A stretch of 64,000 nt of DNA. Source: UMGS1908 sp045655005 (GTDB lineage: Bacteria; Bacillota; Clostridia; Christensenellales; UBA1242). A model generated the notes under the pieces. The model was given only the letters and a program-made list of their open reading frames with translations. It was not told where the DNA came from and did not search any database. This document shows, one piece after another, positions 17,701 through 24,890 of this stretch; the first letter of the stretch is position 1; each line of letters opens with the position of its first letter. The stretch covers positions 62,001-126,000 of the forward strand of contig JAZOOJ010000007.1 of the NCBI GenBank assembly GCA_045655005.1, given 5' to 3'. Made by a program: the position numbers and the translations under genes.

Positions 17701-17919
17701 TAATGCATGATATTTAAGATTAATATCCTTTAATGTTCTTCCCCAAAAATGGTGAATACCTGCTCTGTTGTTTGCAGTGATTGGACCATCTAGGAATTTA
17801 AATCTTTTCCCATTTTTGTTCTTTTCAACTAGTTTTTCAAACGCTTTACTTTCTTTCCAAAAGTCAAGTATTTGATGTTCGGTTTTGACAAAATCTAATG
17901 ATGCACTTTCTTTTTTCAT
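14794..17919 (-). CDS. ileS: Isoleucyl-tRNA synthetase with altered active-site motifs
   Basis: Class I synthetase of 1041 residues, charging tRNA-Ile, with the long IleRS2-like C-terminus. The HXGH signature reads GIHHFWGR (near residue 54): the first and third positions are swapped to GXHH, the arrangement reported for mupirocin hyper-resistant IleRS2 enzymes. The KMSKS loop is also unusual, reading EFHKSGGNS near residue 590. Two CxxC pairs (VWCPRCG near 180; CEKCG near 460) suggest zinc sites, and the editing domain contains the standard MVAWTTTPWTLTANVAL strand. It has its own promoter and T-box leader, so this is the regulated, probably sole IleRS. Elements both upstream and downstream support a single-gene transcript. 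Confidence 0.93.
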   Translation of the reverse strand: MKKESASLDFVKTEHQILDFWKESKAFEKLVEKNKNGKRFKFLDGPITANNRAGIHHFWGRTLKDINLKYHALKGESQQFQNGFDAQGLWVEVNVEKELGLNGKPEILKYGLDKFTNKCMERVKYFGNEITNQSIRMGQWMDWDHSYFTNTDENILGIWHFLKKCSENGWIVKKNRPMVWCPRCGTSLSDHEMSNSYSEVEHTAIYLKLPIIGKDYKMVAWTTTPWTLTANVALAVNPEMEYSLVKVISTGEKLVMGSNAVKRVLKGDAEIIETFKGETLVGLNYETCFPELPEQQFLHRVVAWEDVAELEGSGVVHIAPGCGAEDFELGLREDLKQICPIDEQGVLLPNTGFVAGKKTTDVVDDVVNRLKSDGKLLYSHKHKHSYAHCWRCKTDIVYKLVSAWYIKMDDIRPMALKAIEDVNFSPAYAKKRMVDWLNNMGDWNISRSRFYGLPLPFYVCEKCGKVHVIGSIDELREKAVNPEEIDKLPHLHRPWIDSIKVKCECGAVAERIPEVGDVWLDAGITPFSTKKYFTDKEFFNNNFPSDYVCEMIEQIKLWFYSLLIMSVVLTGKAPYKNLLTYQYVKDENGGEFHKSGGNSLEADKFADRVGADAVRYLYGSANPTNDMRFGETLTDEARRKMIAFWNIYTFFNTYACIDNPDIANYKLDEKNLQVTDKWLLQSVNEFVENSDKNYAEYNNFLVVKDFEKLVDDISNFYIRVNRKRFWKSEEKDDQMTAYWCLYYAIKKLIQVMAPVIPFLCEYIWQNGVREIEKNEAESIMLAGFASKIDCSDFSDVSKDVEIARQIITLAQRLRNENQIKIKQPLKTLYVVGGEDANRATQRLNDIITGELNIKQVLFETDNSKFNDEYLGVDFKKAGAILKGEVQKLKATLAEIDDKAMSVAVAGYKQGSVNVGDFCGLSSDIFMLQSKPKSEFVIIQDNGITVVLDTTIDENLMLEGLFREVVRSAQMLRKEANFRIEQRILINVTSESVEINKMLEAFKSKLMEDVLAKEFGVISNPDIKKIVEIAGDKVYFELKALD

Positions 17920-17944
17920 TGAATTTCTCCTTTTTTTAAAAAAT

Positions 17945-18196
17945 AAAAAAGGTATTCTCCTAAAACTTTGAGAATACCTTTATGTATTACCACTCAAAAA
18001 TTAGATAAAAGAGTACAAACATACCCCGCTTCTGTTACGGGAAGCACCCGAAAATCCCTACTATTTTCAAGATTTCTGCTTAGCAGGTGATAATTTTTAT
18101 CCGCTTGACGTCAACTTTCACCACCATGGTTGACTCTCTTATAGTCAAGTAAAAACAAAAACCGTGTCCTACTTCAATCGCATTTATCAAATTTTC
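17945..18196 (-). promoter_or_regulatory. T-box leader of ileS
   Basis: The leader contains the Stem I elements AGAGAG and GGTGGTGAAAG (around 18115-18140), a candidate ATC isoleucine specifier at 18071-18073, and the antiterminator GAGTGGTAATAC (17984-17995). This T-box sequence pairs around a TGGT bulge with the proximal strand of the terminator. The competing terminator is GGTATTCTC / GAGAATACC at 17946-17981, followed by a T-run. Uncharged tRNA-Ile would stabilise the antiterminator through its CCA end. The T-box core is less canonical than those of tyrS and glyS. Confidence 0.85.
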
Positions 18197-18202
18197 AACT
18201 AC

Positions 18203-18231
18203 ATTTTAGCATTGAAAAGGGATTTTGTCAA
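18203..18231 (-). promoter_or_regulatory. ileS promoter
   Basis: A perfect TTGACA (18226-18231) and TAAAAT (18203-18208) with a 17-base spacer on the minus strand, immediately upstream of the T-box leader. Confidence 0.8.
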
Positions 18232-18259
18232 CCATCAATTGACAAAATTAATTTTTTAA

Positions 18260-18288
18260 TTTACAAAACACCTTCAATTTGTTAGAAT
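18260..18288 (+). promoter_or_regulatory. Promoter of the HAD hydrolase gene
   Basis: TTTACA (18260-18265) and TAGAAT (18283-18288) with a 17-base spacer, about 31 bases before the start codon and divergent from the ileS promoter. Confidence 0.65.
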
Positions 18289-18319
18289 AAAGAAAACAGC
18301 TACAAAGTGGAGAAATTTT

Positions 18320-18940
18320 ATGATAAAAAGAATAATATTTGATTTGGATAACACTTTAATAATGAGTAATTCATTTTTAGAACCAAACAAAAGAGCCCTT
18401 GAACGATGCAATATATATGATATTGAAAAAGCAAAACTGCTAGATTATTGTGGCGATACTTACGAAACCATTTATACAAACTACAACAGAAAGGACTTTT
18501 TAGAGTTTATCAACCATCGCACTGGACTTGCCTTAAAAGATGAATTTTTAGACATTTTATTTGAAGAACTTGGGAAGTGTGCACCCGCCGACTTCGAGAT
18601 TGAAAAACAAATACTTAAATATTTAAGCAAAAAGTATGAACTTGTAATTTTAACAAACTATTTTAAAGTCGTTCAAGAACAACGGCTTAAAACTGCCGGA
18701 GTGCTTGATTTGTTTTTAGAAGTTACGGGTGAAAATCACCCAAAACCACAAAAGGAAGCCTATTTAAAGGCTTGCGGAATCCACAAACCTGAAGAGTGTA
18801 TTATGATTGGAGATAATTTTGCATATGATGTCAAAACACCAAGGGAATTTGGGCTTAACTCTATTTGGATAACTCAAAAACAACCTTCTAATGGCAACGA
18901 TATTATTAACAGTCTTTCTGAGTTAAAAGATATTTTGTAA
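18320..18940 (+). CDS. HAD-superfamily hydrolase
   Basis: A 206-residue haloacid-dehalogenase-fold phosphatase. Motif I is FDLDNTLI at residues 7-14 (nucleophile and general acid-base Asp), motif II is ILTNY near 112, motif III is KPQKEAY near 142, and motif IV is MIGDNFAYDV near 162. The cap is a small helical bundle, as in the YjjG/phosphoglycolate phosphatase type. The substrate is not predictable. A TGGAG ribosome binding site precedes the ATG. Its last 35 bases overlap the 3' end of the convergent murC gene, so antisense transcription between the two is likely. Confidence 0.85.
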   Translation: MIKRIIFDLDNTLIMSNSFLEPNKRALERCNIYDIEKAKLLDYCGDTYETIYTNYNRKDFLEFINHRTGLALKDEFLDILFEELGKCAPADFEIEKQILKYLSKKYELVILTNYFKVVQEQRLKTAGVLDLFLEVTGENHPKPQKEAYLKACGIHKPEECIMIGDNFAYDVKTPREFGLNSIWITQKQPSNGNDIINSLSELKDIL

Positions 18941-20300
18941 AATTTACTATATCACCCGCCCCTAAAACCAGAACTGCGTCGTTCGGTTTTATTAATCTTT
19001 TTAAAAGCTCATATAAATTTTCAAAATCTGGAACAAAGTAGCAGGCACCGCCATTTTCGCATATATAGTTACACAAATCTTCACTGGTTACACCTTCAAC
19101 AGGTTCTTCCCTTGCAGAGTATATCGGATATAAAATGGTTCGATATGCTTTTTTTAATGTAGTTAAAAATTCTTCCCATAATGCTTTCGTTCGTGAATAT
19201 GTGTGAGGTTGAAATACAACAATAACATTCCCTTCTGTTATTGATTTTGTTTCTTCTATAACCGCTGAAATTTCATCTGGATGATGAGCGTAGTCATGAA
19301 TTACACTTGCACCATTAATCCTGCCAACATACTCATACCTTCTTGCAACACCTTCAAACGAAGCAATTGATTGGCGAACCCAATAGTCATCAATATTAAA
19401 AATCTTCGCAATTATAATTGCCACAAGTGCATTATATAAATTATGTTTCCCAACCAATGGCAAATATATTTCACTTATAGTATTACCATAATACACGCAA
19501 TCAAAAACCATTTTACCGCCATATAATTTTCTATAATTAGAGATATATACATCTGCCGTAGCATCATCAATTGAGTATGTAACAACTTTTTTATTCTTTT
19601 GGTGTTTTGCAATTTCCATAACACTTTCATCGTCTTTATTTACAATTAAAAAACCATCATTGGCTGTATTTTCAGCAAACTTTTTAAATGATTTTTTTAA
19701 ATTATTAACCGTTTTAAAATAGTCTAAATGGTCTTCGCCTATATTTAGAATTACAGAAATATATGGCGTAAAATTTAAAAAACTATCGTAATATTCACAA
19801 GCTTCGCTTACAAAAATTTCATTCTTCTTTCCCAGTTGATAATTAGAATTAAAGTTTTTTGCAATCCCACCAATATGGCAAGTTGGGTCAAGGTTAGCAC
19901 TCTCTAAGATATGTGAAACTAGCGATGTCGTCGTAGTCTTTCCGTGCGAACCACTTATTGCAATAGTTTTTTTATATTTTTTTGCAATTTCACCTAAGGC
20001 ATACCCCCTTGAATAAATTTCCAAATTGTTGTTTATTGCATACTGAAATTCAGGGTTATCTTCTTTAATCGCTACTGAATAAATAAAAACATCGGGTTTA
20101 ATTGCAGAAATTGCTTCGTCCGTTAAATTAGAAAAAATTTTAACTCCAAAACTTTTTAATTTATCATAAATCTCGCCACTGGTTAATTCATCCGAGCCAT
20201 AAACATTAAGCCCGAAACTTTTTAAAAATACAGCTATTGCGGACATACTTATTCCGCAAATGCCCGCAAGATAAATTTTTTGATTTTCATAGCTAATCAT
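18906..20300 (-). CDS. murC: UDP-N-acetylmuramate--L-alanine ligase
   Basis: MurC adds L-alanine to UDP-MurNAc, the first amino acid step of cytoplasmic peptidoglycan precursor synthesis. The 464-residue protein has the N-terminal UDP-binding domain (AGICGISMSAIAVFL), the ATP-binding P-loop SGSHGKTTTTS near residue 115, the central ligase motifs (SEACEYYDSFL, LNIGEDHLDYF) and the C-terminal domain with HDYAHHPDEI. No ribosome binding site is visible. Instead a TATACT box ends 5 bases before the ATG, suggesting a leaderless transcript. Overlaps the HAD gene at its 3' end. Other mur genes are elsewhere, except murB at 38 kb. Confidence 0.95.
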   Translation of the reverse strand: MISYENQKIYLAGICGISMSAIAVFLKSFGLNVYGSDELTSGEIYDKLKSFGVKIFSNLTDEAISAIKPDVFIYSVAIKEDNPEFQYAINNNLEIYSRGYALGEIAKKYKKTIAISGSHGKTTTTSLVSHILESANLDPTCHIGGIAKNFNSNYQLGKKNEIFVSEACEYYDSFLNFTPYISVILNIGEDHLDYFKTVNNLKKSFKKFAENTANDGFLIVNKDDESVMEIAKHQKNKKVVTYSIDDATADVYISNYRKLYGGKMVFDCVYYGNTISEIYLPLVGKHNLYNALVAIIIAKIFNIDDYWVRQSIASFEGVARRYEYVGRINGASVIHDYAHHPDEISAVIEETKSITEGNVIVVFQPHTYSRTKALWEEFLTTLKKAYRTILYPIYSAREEPVEGVTSEDLCNYICENGGACYFVPDFENLYELLKRLIKPNDAVLVLGAGDIVNFTKYLLTQKDC

Positions 20301-20305
20301 AATAT

Positions 20306-20335
20306 AGTATATGATCTAGCCCAACTTTATGTCAT
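20306..20335 (-). promoter_or_regulatory. Putative leaderless promoter of murC
   Basis: TATACT (20306-20311) with ATGACA (20330-20335) 18 bases upstream, on the minus strand. The -10 box ends only 5 bases before the murC ATG, so transcription would start at or beside the start codon. Confidence 0.5.
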
Positions 20336-20352
20336 AAGGCATTCTACTTTTG

Positions 20353-20381
20353 TTGACTTTTTTTGTATGCAATGCTATAAT
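20353..20381 (+). promoter_or_regulatory. Promoter of the 20.4-kb hypothetical gene
   Basis: TTGACT (20353-20358) and a perfect TATAAT (20376-20381) with a 17-base spacer, about 34 bases before the ATG. Confidence 0.8.
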
Positions 20382-20414
20382 TTACTTAAATACAATAAAA
20401 TGTGAGGTTTTTAT

Positions 20415-21236
20415 ATGATTATTAGTTGGTTTGAACGTCAAGAATCCAAAGACGGCAATTTTTTTGTTGCACCCAAAAGCAATTTAATTTTTGTAGCAAC
20501 TGATCCATGTGGAAGTGAGAAATTTAAAGAAAATTTCACCGTTACACGTCATACAAGCGAGCATCCAATACCAGAAGAATTTGAAAGAGGCCATTTAAAC
20601 GACTACGGCAAAGCCGCAACTTCGATGATTATGCGTAAACGAACTGTAGTTGAAGAAACAACATCATCTCACTATGAATATAAAAGGGTTGGTTTGTTTA
20701 AAAAAGAACCAGTGTTATGTATGGACACCCATAAAACAACTAAAACGGTACAAGAACCACTTACTGAAGGATTAGAAACTCTTGGCAGAATAAAAGGCAA
20801 TGGAGAACTTTGGTTCGGCTCTGGCTATGCTCGTATTGTAATGGACGGAAAAACCGGACTTCCAAAGTTAGACCGCAATCCACAAACGGTTGATGAAGCT
20901 ATAAAATTAATCCATACCGACCCAAGATATATTGAAATAATGAACCCAACTTGGGAGTTTCTTGACGATCATGCAGTAAAAAGAATTACTTTGGCAGTAG
21001 GCGAATCCTTCGAAAAGTTTTTAAAGTATCAGAATGATTTTGGGATTGAATATACCGAGCAAGAGAAACAAAATAGAGATAACTTTGAAAATCAACTTTT
21101 GAAAGCCGCAAAAAAATTCGCCGATGAGTATAAAAAACTTTCAAAACGTGCTAGTCTTTCTGACAGAATTTCTGATGGGCTTGATGAAAAGCCTGAGGAA
21201 TCTGGTGAAACTAGCGAGTCTGGTGATGATGAATAA
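20415..21236 (+). CDS. Hypothetical protein, lineage-specific
   Basis: I do not recognise this 273-residue soluble protein. It has no signal peptide or membrane segment. The N-terminal 150 residues are predicted mixed alpha/beta, including WFERQES, a TVTRHTSEHPIPEEFERGH segment rich in His and charged residues, and GNGELWFGSGYARIV. The C-terminal third is a charged helix that may be coiled coil, ending in the acidic tail EESGETSESGDDE. It is expressed from its own strong promoter with a GTGAGG ribosome binding site and ends at an intrinsic terminator, so it is an independent unit. Confidence 0.6.
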   Translation: MIISWFERQESKDGNFFVAPKSNLIFVATDPCGSEKFKENFTVTRHTSEHPIPEEFERGHLNDYGKAATSMIMRKRTVVEETTSSHYEYKRVGLFKKEPVLCMDTHKTTKTVQEPLTEGLETLGRIKGNGELWFGSGYARIVMDGKTGLPKLDRNPQTVDEAIKLIHTDPRYIEIMNPTWEFLDDHAVKRITLAVGESFEKFLKYQNDFGIEYTEQEKQNRDNFENQLLKAAKKFADEYKKLSKRASLSDRISDGLDEKPEESGETSESGDDE

Positions 21237-21268
21237 TTAAAAAACATAACAAAATTAATAAAAGAAAA

Positions 21269-21298
21269 ACACATATCTAAGTTTAGATATGTGTTTTT
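21269..21298 (+). terminator. Intrinsic terminator
   Basis: Stem ACACATATCTAA / TTAGATATGTGT followed by TTTTT, after the hypothetical gene. The stop codon of the convergent GIY-YIG gene lies inside the hairpin. Confidence 0.85.
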
Positions 21299-21540
21299 AT
21301 TAAGTTTTCTTTTTGTTCTTTGGCCATTTTTTTTATTTTGTATTCCAATTTTGAAGCTTCTGCCCTGTCGCAACAACTGAATACTTTTTCAATTTTTACA
21401 GGTTTATGTACTTTTGTATATTTTGCTCCCTTACCATTTTTACCTAAGTGCTCAGAAAACCTTCTTTCAACATCTGTGGTAATTCCAGTATAAAGAGAAT
21501 TATCTTCACATCTTAACATATATACATAATAATTTTTCAT
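21283..21540 (-). CDS. GIY-YIG domain protein (UPF0213 family)
   Basis: An 85-residue single-domain GIY-YIG protein. The signature appears as YYVYMLRCEDNSLYTGITTDVERRFSEH, written here as YYVYMLRCEDNSLYTGIT plus the catalytic Arg in ERRFSEH; the conserved Glu lies in ASKLEYKIKK. Small proteins of this type (YhbQ/YazA) are predicted structure-specific nucleases but most are uncharacterised. The 3' end overlaps the terminator of the convergent gene. It follows pepF's operon in the opposite sense: its stop is 7 bases downstream of nothing else, and its start lies 7 bases downstream of the pepF stop, so it is probably the last gene of the lgt/pepF transcript. Confidence 0.85.
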   Translation of the reverse strand: MKNYYVYMLRCEDNSLYTGITTDVERRFSEHLGKNGKGAKYTKVHKPVKIEKVFSCCDRAEASKLEYKIKKMAKEQKENLIKTHI

Positions 21541-21547
21541 ATTACTT

Positions 21548-23323
21548 TTACAACTTTTTTAATTCTTCAATCATCAATTTGTAATAATCAAAAGCACTTT
21601 CAAAGGTGCTTGAATTTAGAATGTCTACTCCTGCGATTTTTAAAAGTTCACTTGGACGAGCAGAACACCCACCAGATAAAAATTTAATATAATTTTCAAC
21701 GGCAGTCTTTCCACCCCTTTCAATATTTTCAACAATTGCAAGTGCTGAAATATACCCCGTTGCATATTTGAATACATAAAATGGACGATAAAAATGCGAG
21801 ATTCTGCTCCACTCATATTTTGCATATTCGTGAATTGTTGTACCCTTCCCAAAATAAAGTTCAAGAAGTTCTTGGTAATATGAATTTAATTCTTCAAAAC
21901 TTAAAGGTTCATCGTTCGCAGTTTTAGAATGTGCGAAATATTCAAATTCACTAAACATAGATTGACGAAAAACTGTCGCATAAAAATTTTCTAAGAAACT
22001 TGAAATCAAAAATTTTCTTGTTTCGATGTCATTTTCTTTTTTCAACAAATATTTAAATAATAAAATTTCATTTACTGTGGAAGCGATTTCAGCAACAAAA
22101 ATTTCATAATCACATTTTTCGTGTGGTTGCACCTTCTCACTAAAATAACTATGCATCGAATGCCCCATTTCGTGAGCAATTGTACTAATGTCATTATAAG
22201 TAGATTTATAATTTAAAAGCACAAAAGGATTTCCTGTTTCACAAGAAACCGAAAAAGCACCCGACCTTTTCCCTTCATTATGATATACATCAATCCATCT
22301 GTTTTCAAATGCTCTTTTTAAAATAGTAGTATACTCTTCACCAAAAACACTTAGTGCTTCAATCACAACATTGTAAGATTGTTCATAGTCCAAATTAAAT
22401 TTATTTGCATTTCCAATTGGCGCGTAAGCGTCAAATATATTAAATTCATCAAGATTAAGTATGGACTTTTTAGCCTTTACAAACTCATAAAATGAACTCA
22501 TATGTTTATGAACTGCATTAATTAAAGCATTGTAAACTTCTTCTTCAACTTCTTCGTTAAAAAGACGCATTGAAAAACAATTTTTATGTTTGAATGTTTT
22601 AGCATAAAAATCGCTCTTTTTTAAGTGATTAATAAAGTTTACTGAAATTGATTTATTATATTTTGCAAAACCTTTTAATAAATTTTCGTGGGCTTGCTTT
22701 CTAATGTTTTGATTTTCATCTCTTACCAACTCGCCATAGGTCGCTTGATTTAAAACTTTTTCATTCCCATTCTCGTCTTTTACACTTTCAAATTCTATCT
22801 CGTTATCGGAAAGCATATCATAGACCGCACTGAAATCTGAAAAAGCGCCCATTTCAGAAATCAATCTTTCTTGTGCTTCATCTAATGTATGAGGTTTATT
22901 CCTTATTACACTTTCAAATATTCTGCTATACCTTTCTAATTCTTTGTCATTTTTTAATTCAAGCAAAAATTCATCTGAAAGTTTAGATAATTCTGGCGTT
23001 GCAAAACTGTTTAGAGAAGAAAATTTAACACATAAATTATCTACTCTTTCAACATCTTTTAAATTTTGAGGATTTAACGAATCTGCCTCATATTTCAAAA
23101 AAGCATACAAATTAACTCTTGCAAGTTTTAATTCAATTTCTCGGCTTTTTTCAAAATATCTAATAATCGACTCTTTGCTGTTTAAACAACCTCTAAATTT
23201 TTCAATGTCACTAAAACTTGCTTGAATTTCCTCAATTAAATTCAAAAAAGACTTATCGCTGTCTAAAACAAGCGACAAGTCCCATTTATATTTATCTTGA
23301 ATATTGGCTCTTTTTATATCCAT
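21548..23323 (-). CDS. pepF: Oligoendopeptidase F, M3 family
   Basis: A cytosolic zinc metallopeptidase of 591 residues that cleaves peptides of about 7-17 residues, usually in peptide recycling. The M3 signature is intact: HEMGHSMH at about residue 386 with the third ligand Glu in EIFVAEIAST some 30 residues on. The N-terminal oligoendopeptidase domain is complete, with the whole length typical of PepF. The start codon follows the stop of the DivIVA-like gene immediately, and its TGGAG ribosome binding site lies within that gene's end, so the two are translationally close in one transcript running from lgt. Confidence 0.95.
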   Translation of the reverse strand: MDIKRANIQDKYKWDLSLVLDSDKSFLNLIEEIQASFSDIEKFRGCLNSKESIIRYFEKSREIELKLARVNLYAFLKYEADSLNPQNLKDVERVDNLCVKFSSLNSFATPELSKLSDEFLLELKNDKELERYSRIFESVIRNKPHTLDEAQERLISEMGAFSDFSAVYDMLSDNEIEFESVKDENGNEKVLNQATYGELVRDENQNIRKQAHENLLKGFAKYNKSISVNFINHLKKSDFYAKTFKHKNCFSMRLFNEEVEEEVYNALINAVHKHMSSFYEFVKAKKSILNLDEFNIFDAYAPIGNANKFNLDYEQSYNVVIEALSVFGEEYTTILKRAFENRWIDVYHNEGKRSGAFSVSCETGNPFVLLNYKSTYNDISTIAHEMGHSMHSYFSEKVQPHEKCDYEIFVAEIASTVNEILLFKYLLKKENDIETRKFLISSFLENFYATVFRQSMFSEFEYFAHSKTANDEPLSFEELNSYYQELLELYFGKGTTIHEYAKYEWSRISHFYRPFYVFKYATGYISALAIVENIERGGKTAVENYIKFLSGGCSARPSELLKIAGVDILNSSTFESAFDYYKLMIEELKKL

Positions 23324-24013
23324 CTAAATTAAATCTCCAATAATTTTGTCTAAGCTGTCTTTTGGATTTAAGGCTTCATTAATACTGAAACCATCTTCTG
23401 TTGGTTTTTGAAGTTCAGATACAAAGACCATTTGATTTTTTAGTCGACTCATAACATTTTTATAACGCTCTTCGCTTTCATCAGAGAGTGAGTAATCAGG
23501 TTTATCAGTTAATCTTTTTGTGGTTTTCCCCAGCCATTCTTCTTTTGTAACTTGCTTACCCTTTCTTGACCTTGGCATTGTTGTTTCGGCTTTGCTATTT
23601 CTTGTGCTTCCAACCTCAATTAATTGTTCAACTAAGTCACTAAGTTCGCTTGAAAAAATCTCTGCGCCGTCCTCACCTTTAAGACTTGGAGAACTTTCAA
23701 TCAACTCTCTAAAATAGTTTACCCATTTAAAACCAAATTGACGGACTTTTTCTATCATTAAACTCATTTGAATTTCATGGTCTTTTTGTTGGTCCTTCGC
23801 AATTTTAGTCGCTTCATTCATAGCCTTACTCATCATTTTAAACTTCTCAGTTTGGTCGGTATTGCCACGTTTTAACTCATCAATCTCTTTTTTAAGTTCA
23901 ACAATTCTATCTTTTTGTTCACACATTGTAACTTCTGATGAAGACAGCATCTTTTTTACATATTCTTCAACTTCTGCCCTTGTGAATGTCCTTTTAAACT
24001 GATTTTTTTCCAT
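23324..24013 (-). CDS. DivIVA-like coiled-coil protein
   Basis: A 229-residue soluble protein. The N-terminal block FKRTFTRAEVEEYVKKML resembles the membrane-binding start of DivIVA/GpsB proteins, followed by a strong coiled coil at about residues 30-90 (Glu/Lys-rich heptads). The C-terminal half is charged and probably disordered, with a basic patch PRSRKGKQ. DivIVA proteins mark curved membrane and recruit division or wall-growth factors; a scaffold role is inferred only from this similarity. It overlaps the end of lgt by 20 bases and abuts pepF, so all three are co-transcribed. Confidence 0.6.
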   Translation of the reverse strand: MEKNQFKRTFTRAEVEEYVKKMLSSSEVTMCEQKDRIVELKKEIDELKRGNTDQTEKFKMMSKAMNEATKIAKDQQKDHEIQMSLMIEKVRQFGFKWVNYFRELIESSPSLKGEDGAEIFSSELSDLVEQLIEVGSTRNSKAETTMPRSRKGKQVTKEEWLGKTTKRLTDKPDYSLSDESEERYKNVMSRLKNQMVFVSELQKPTEDGFSINEALNPKDSLDKIIGDLI

Positions 24014-24806
24014 TTATTCTTTCCTCTCTTTCTTTCCTTTTCTCTTTAACAGTTCTTACAAATAAACCTATAAATATACCAAGACCGATTGCAATCATTA
24101 CAGCACTCATTAATTTAGAAATTGGCAAACTTCCAAGCCTTAGTATATAACTTTCATCTCTAAATCCTTCCAAAATAAACCTTAGCGTGCCATAATAACA
24201 CAAATAACTTGCAACTATTATTCCATTTTTTCTATGTTTTAATGTAAACAAAGAAAGTAGTAAAGCAAAACCTATTAAATTTAATATACTCTCATAAAAA
24301 AACAATGCATAATGCCATGTTCCATATATATCAACAGCAAATGGGAACCATTGTAAATTCTCGTTTAACACAACTTTTCCGTAAACTTCTTTGTTAAAGT
24401 AATTCCCCCACCTGCCTATTGCTTGTGCCAAAATTACAAGAGGAGCCATTATATCAAGTAATTGTAAATAATTCTTTTTCTTAATTAAACAAAACAATAA
24501 TAAGCCCAACGCCCCGCCAATAAGTCCACCAATAATACTCATTCCGCCATCACGAAACCTAAAAAAATCTGAAATTGTGGCACTTGAATCAAAAATCACC
24601 GAAAACAATCGTGCTCCAATAATGCCAAGTGGCACTAAATATAAAAGCAAATCATATGGAGTCTCTGAACCTAAATGGAATTTTTTGCATAATTGAATTA
24701 AAATTATAAAATCCAAAACAATGGCAAGTGTTATAATAACACCATACCAATATATATCAACACCAAACAAGGTGAAAGCAACTCTGTTCAACAATAAATT
24801 TTCCAT
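23994..24806 (-). CDS. lgt: Prolipoprotein diacylglyceryl transferase
   Basis: Lgt moves a diacylglycerol from phosphatidylglycerol to the lipobox cysteine of prelipoproteins, the first lipoprotein maturation step, in the cytoplasmic membrane. The 270-residue protein has about seven transmembrane segments. The Lgt signature reads GRWGNYFNKEVYG near residue 131, and RDGGMSIIGGLIGG near 84 holds the conserved Gly-rich catalytic loop. No ribosome binding site precedes the ATG; a TATAAT box ends 6 bases upstream, suggesting a leaderless mRNA. The frameshifted lipoprotein at 9.5 kb is a possible substrate. The downstream coiled-coil gene overlaps its 3' end. Confidence 0.95.
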   Translation of the reverse strand: MENLLLNRVAFTLFGVDIYWYGVIITLAIVLDFIILIQLCKKFHLGSETPYDLLLYLVPLGIIGARLFSVIFDSSATISDFFRFRDGGMSIIGGLIGGALGLLLFCLIKKKNYLQLLDIMAPLVILAQAIGRWGNYFNKEVYGKVVLNENLQWFPFAVDIYGTWHYALFFYESILNLIGFALLLSLFTLKHRKNGIIVASYLCYYGTLRFILEGFRDESYILRLGSLPISKLMSAVMIAIGLGIFIGLFVRTVKEKRKEREERINGKKSV

Positions 24807-24812
24807 AAATAT

Positions 24813-24842
24813 ATTATATTATTATAAACATATAATTGTCAA
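24813..24842 (-). promoter_or_regulatory. Putative leaderless promoter of lgt
   Basis: TTGACA (24837-24842) and TATAAT (24813-24818) with an 18-base spacer on the minus strand. Only 6 bases separate the -10 box from the ATG at 24806, which places the transcript start on the start codon. Confidence 0.65.
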
Positions 24843-24849
24843 TAAAAAG

Positions 24850-24879
24850 AAAAAACTTGGAGAATTTTCCAAGTTTTTT
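24850..24879. terminator. Intrinsic terminator
   Basis: Stem AAAAAACTTGG / CCAAGTTTTTT with an 8-base loop, 11 bases beyond the stop of the minus-strand 24.9-kb gene. It lies immediately upstream of the lgt promoter. Confidence 0.85.
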
Positions 24880-24890
24880 CGACAATTTAA

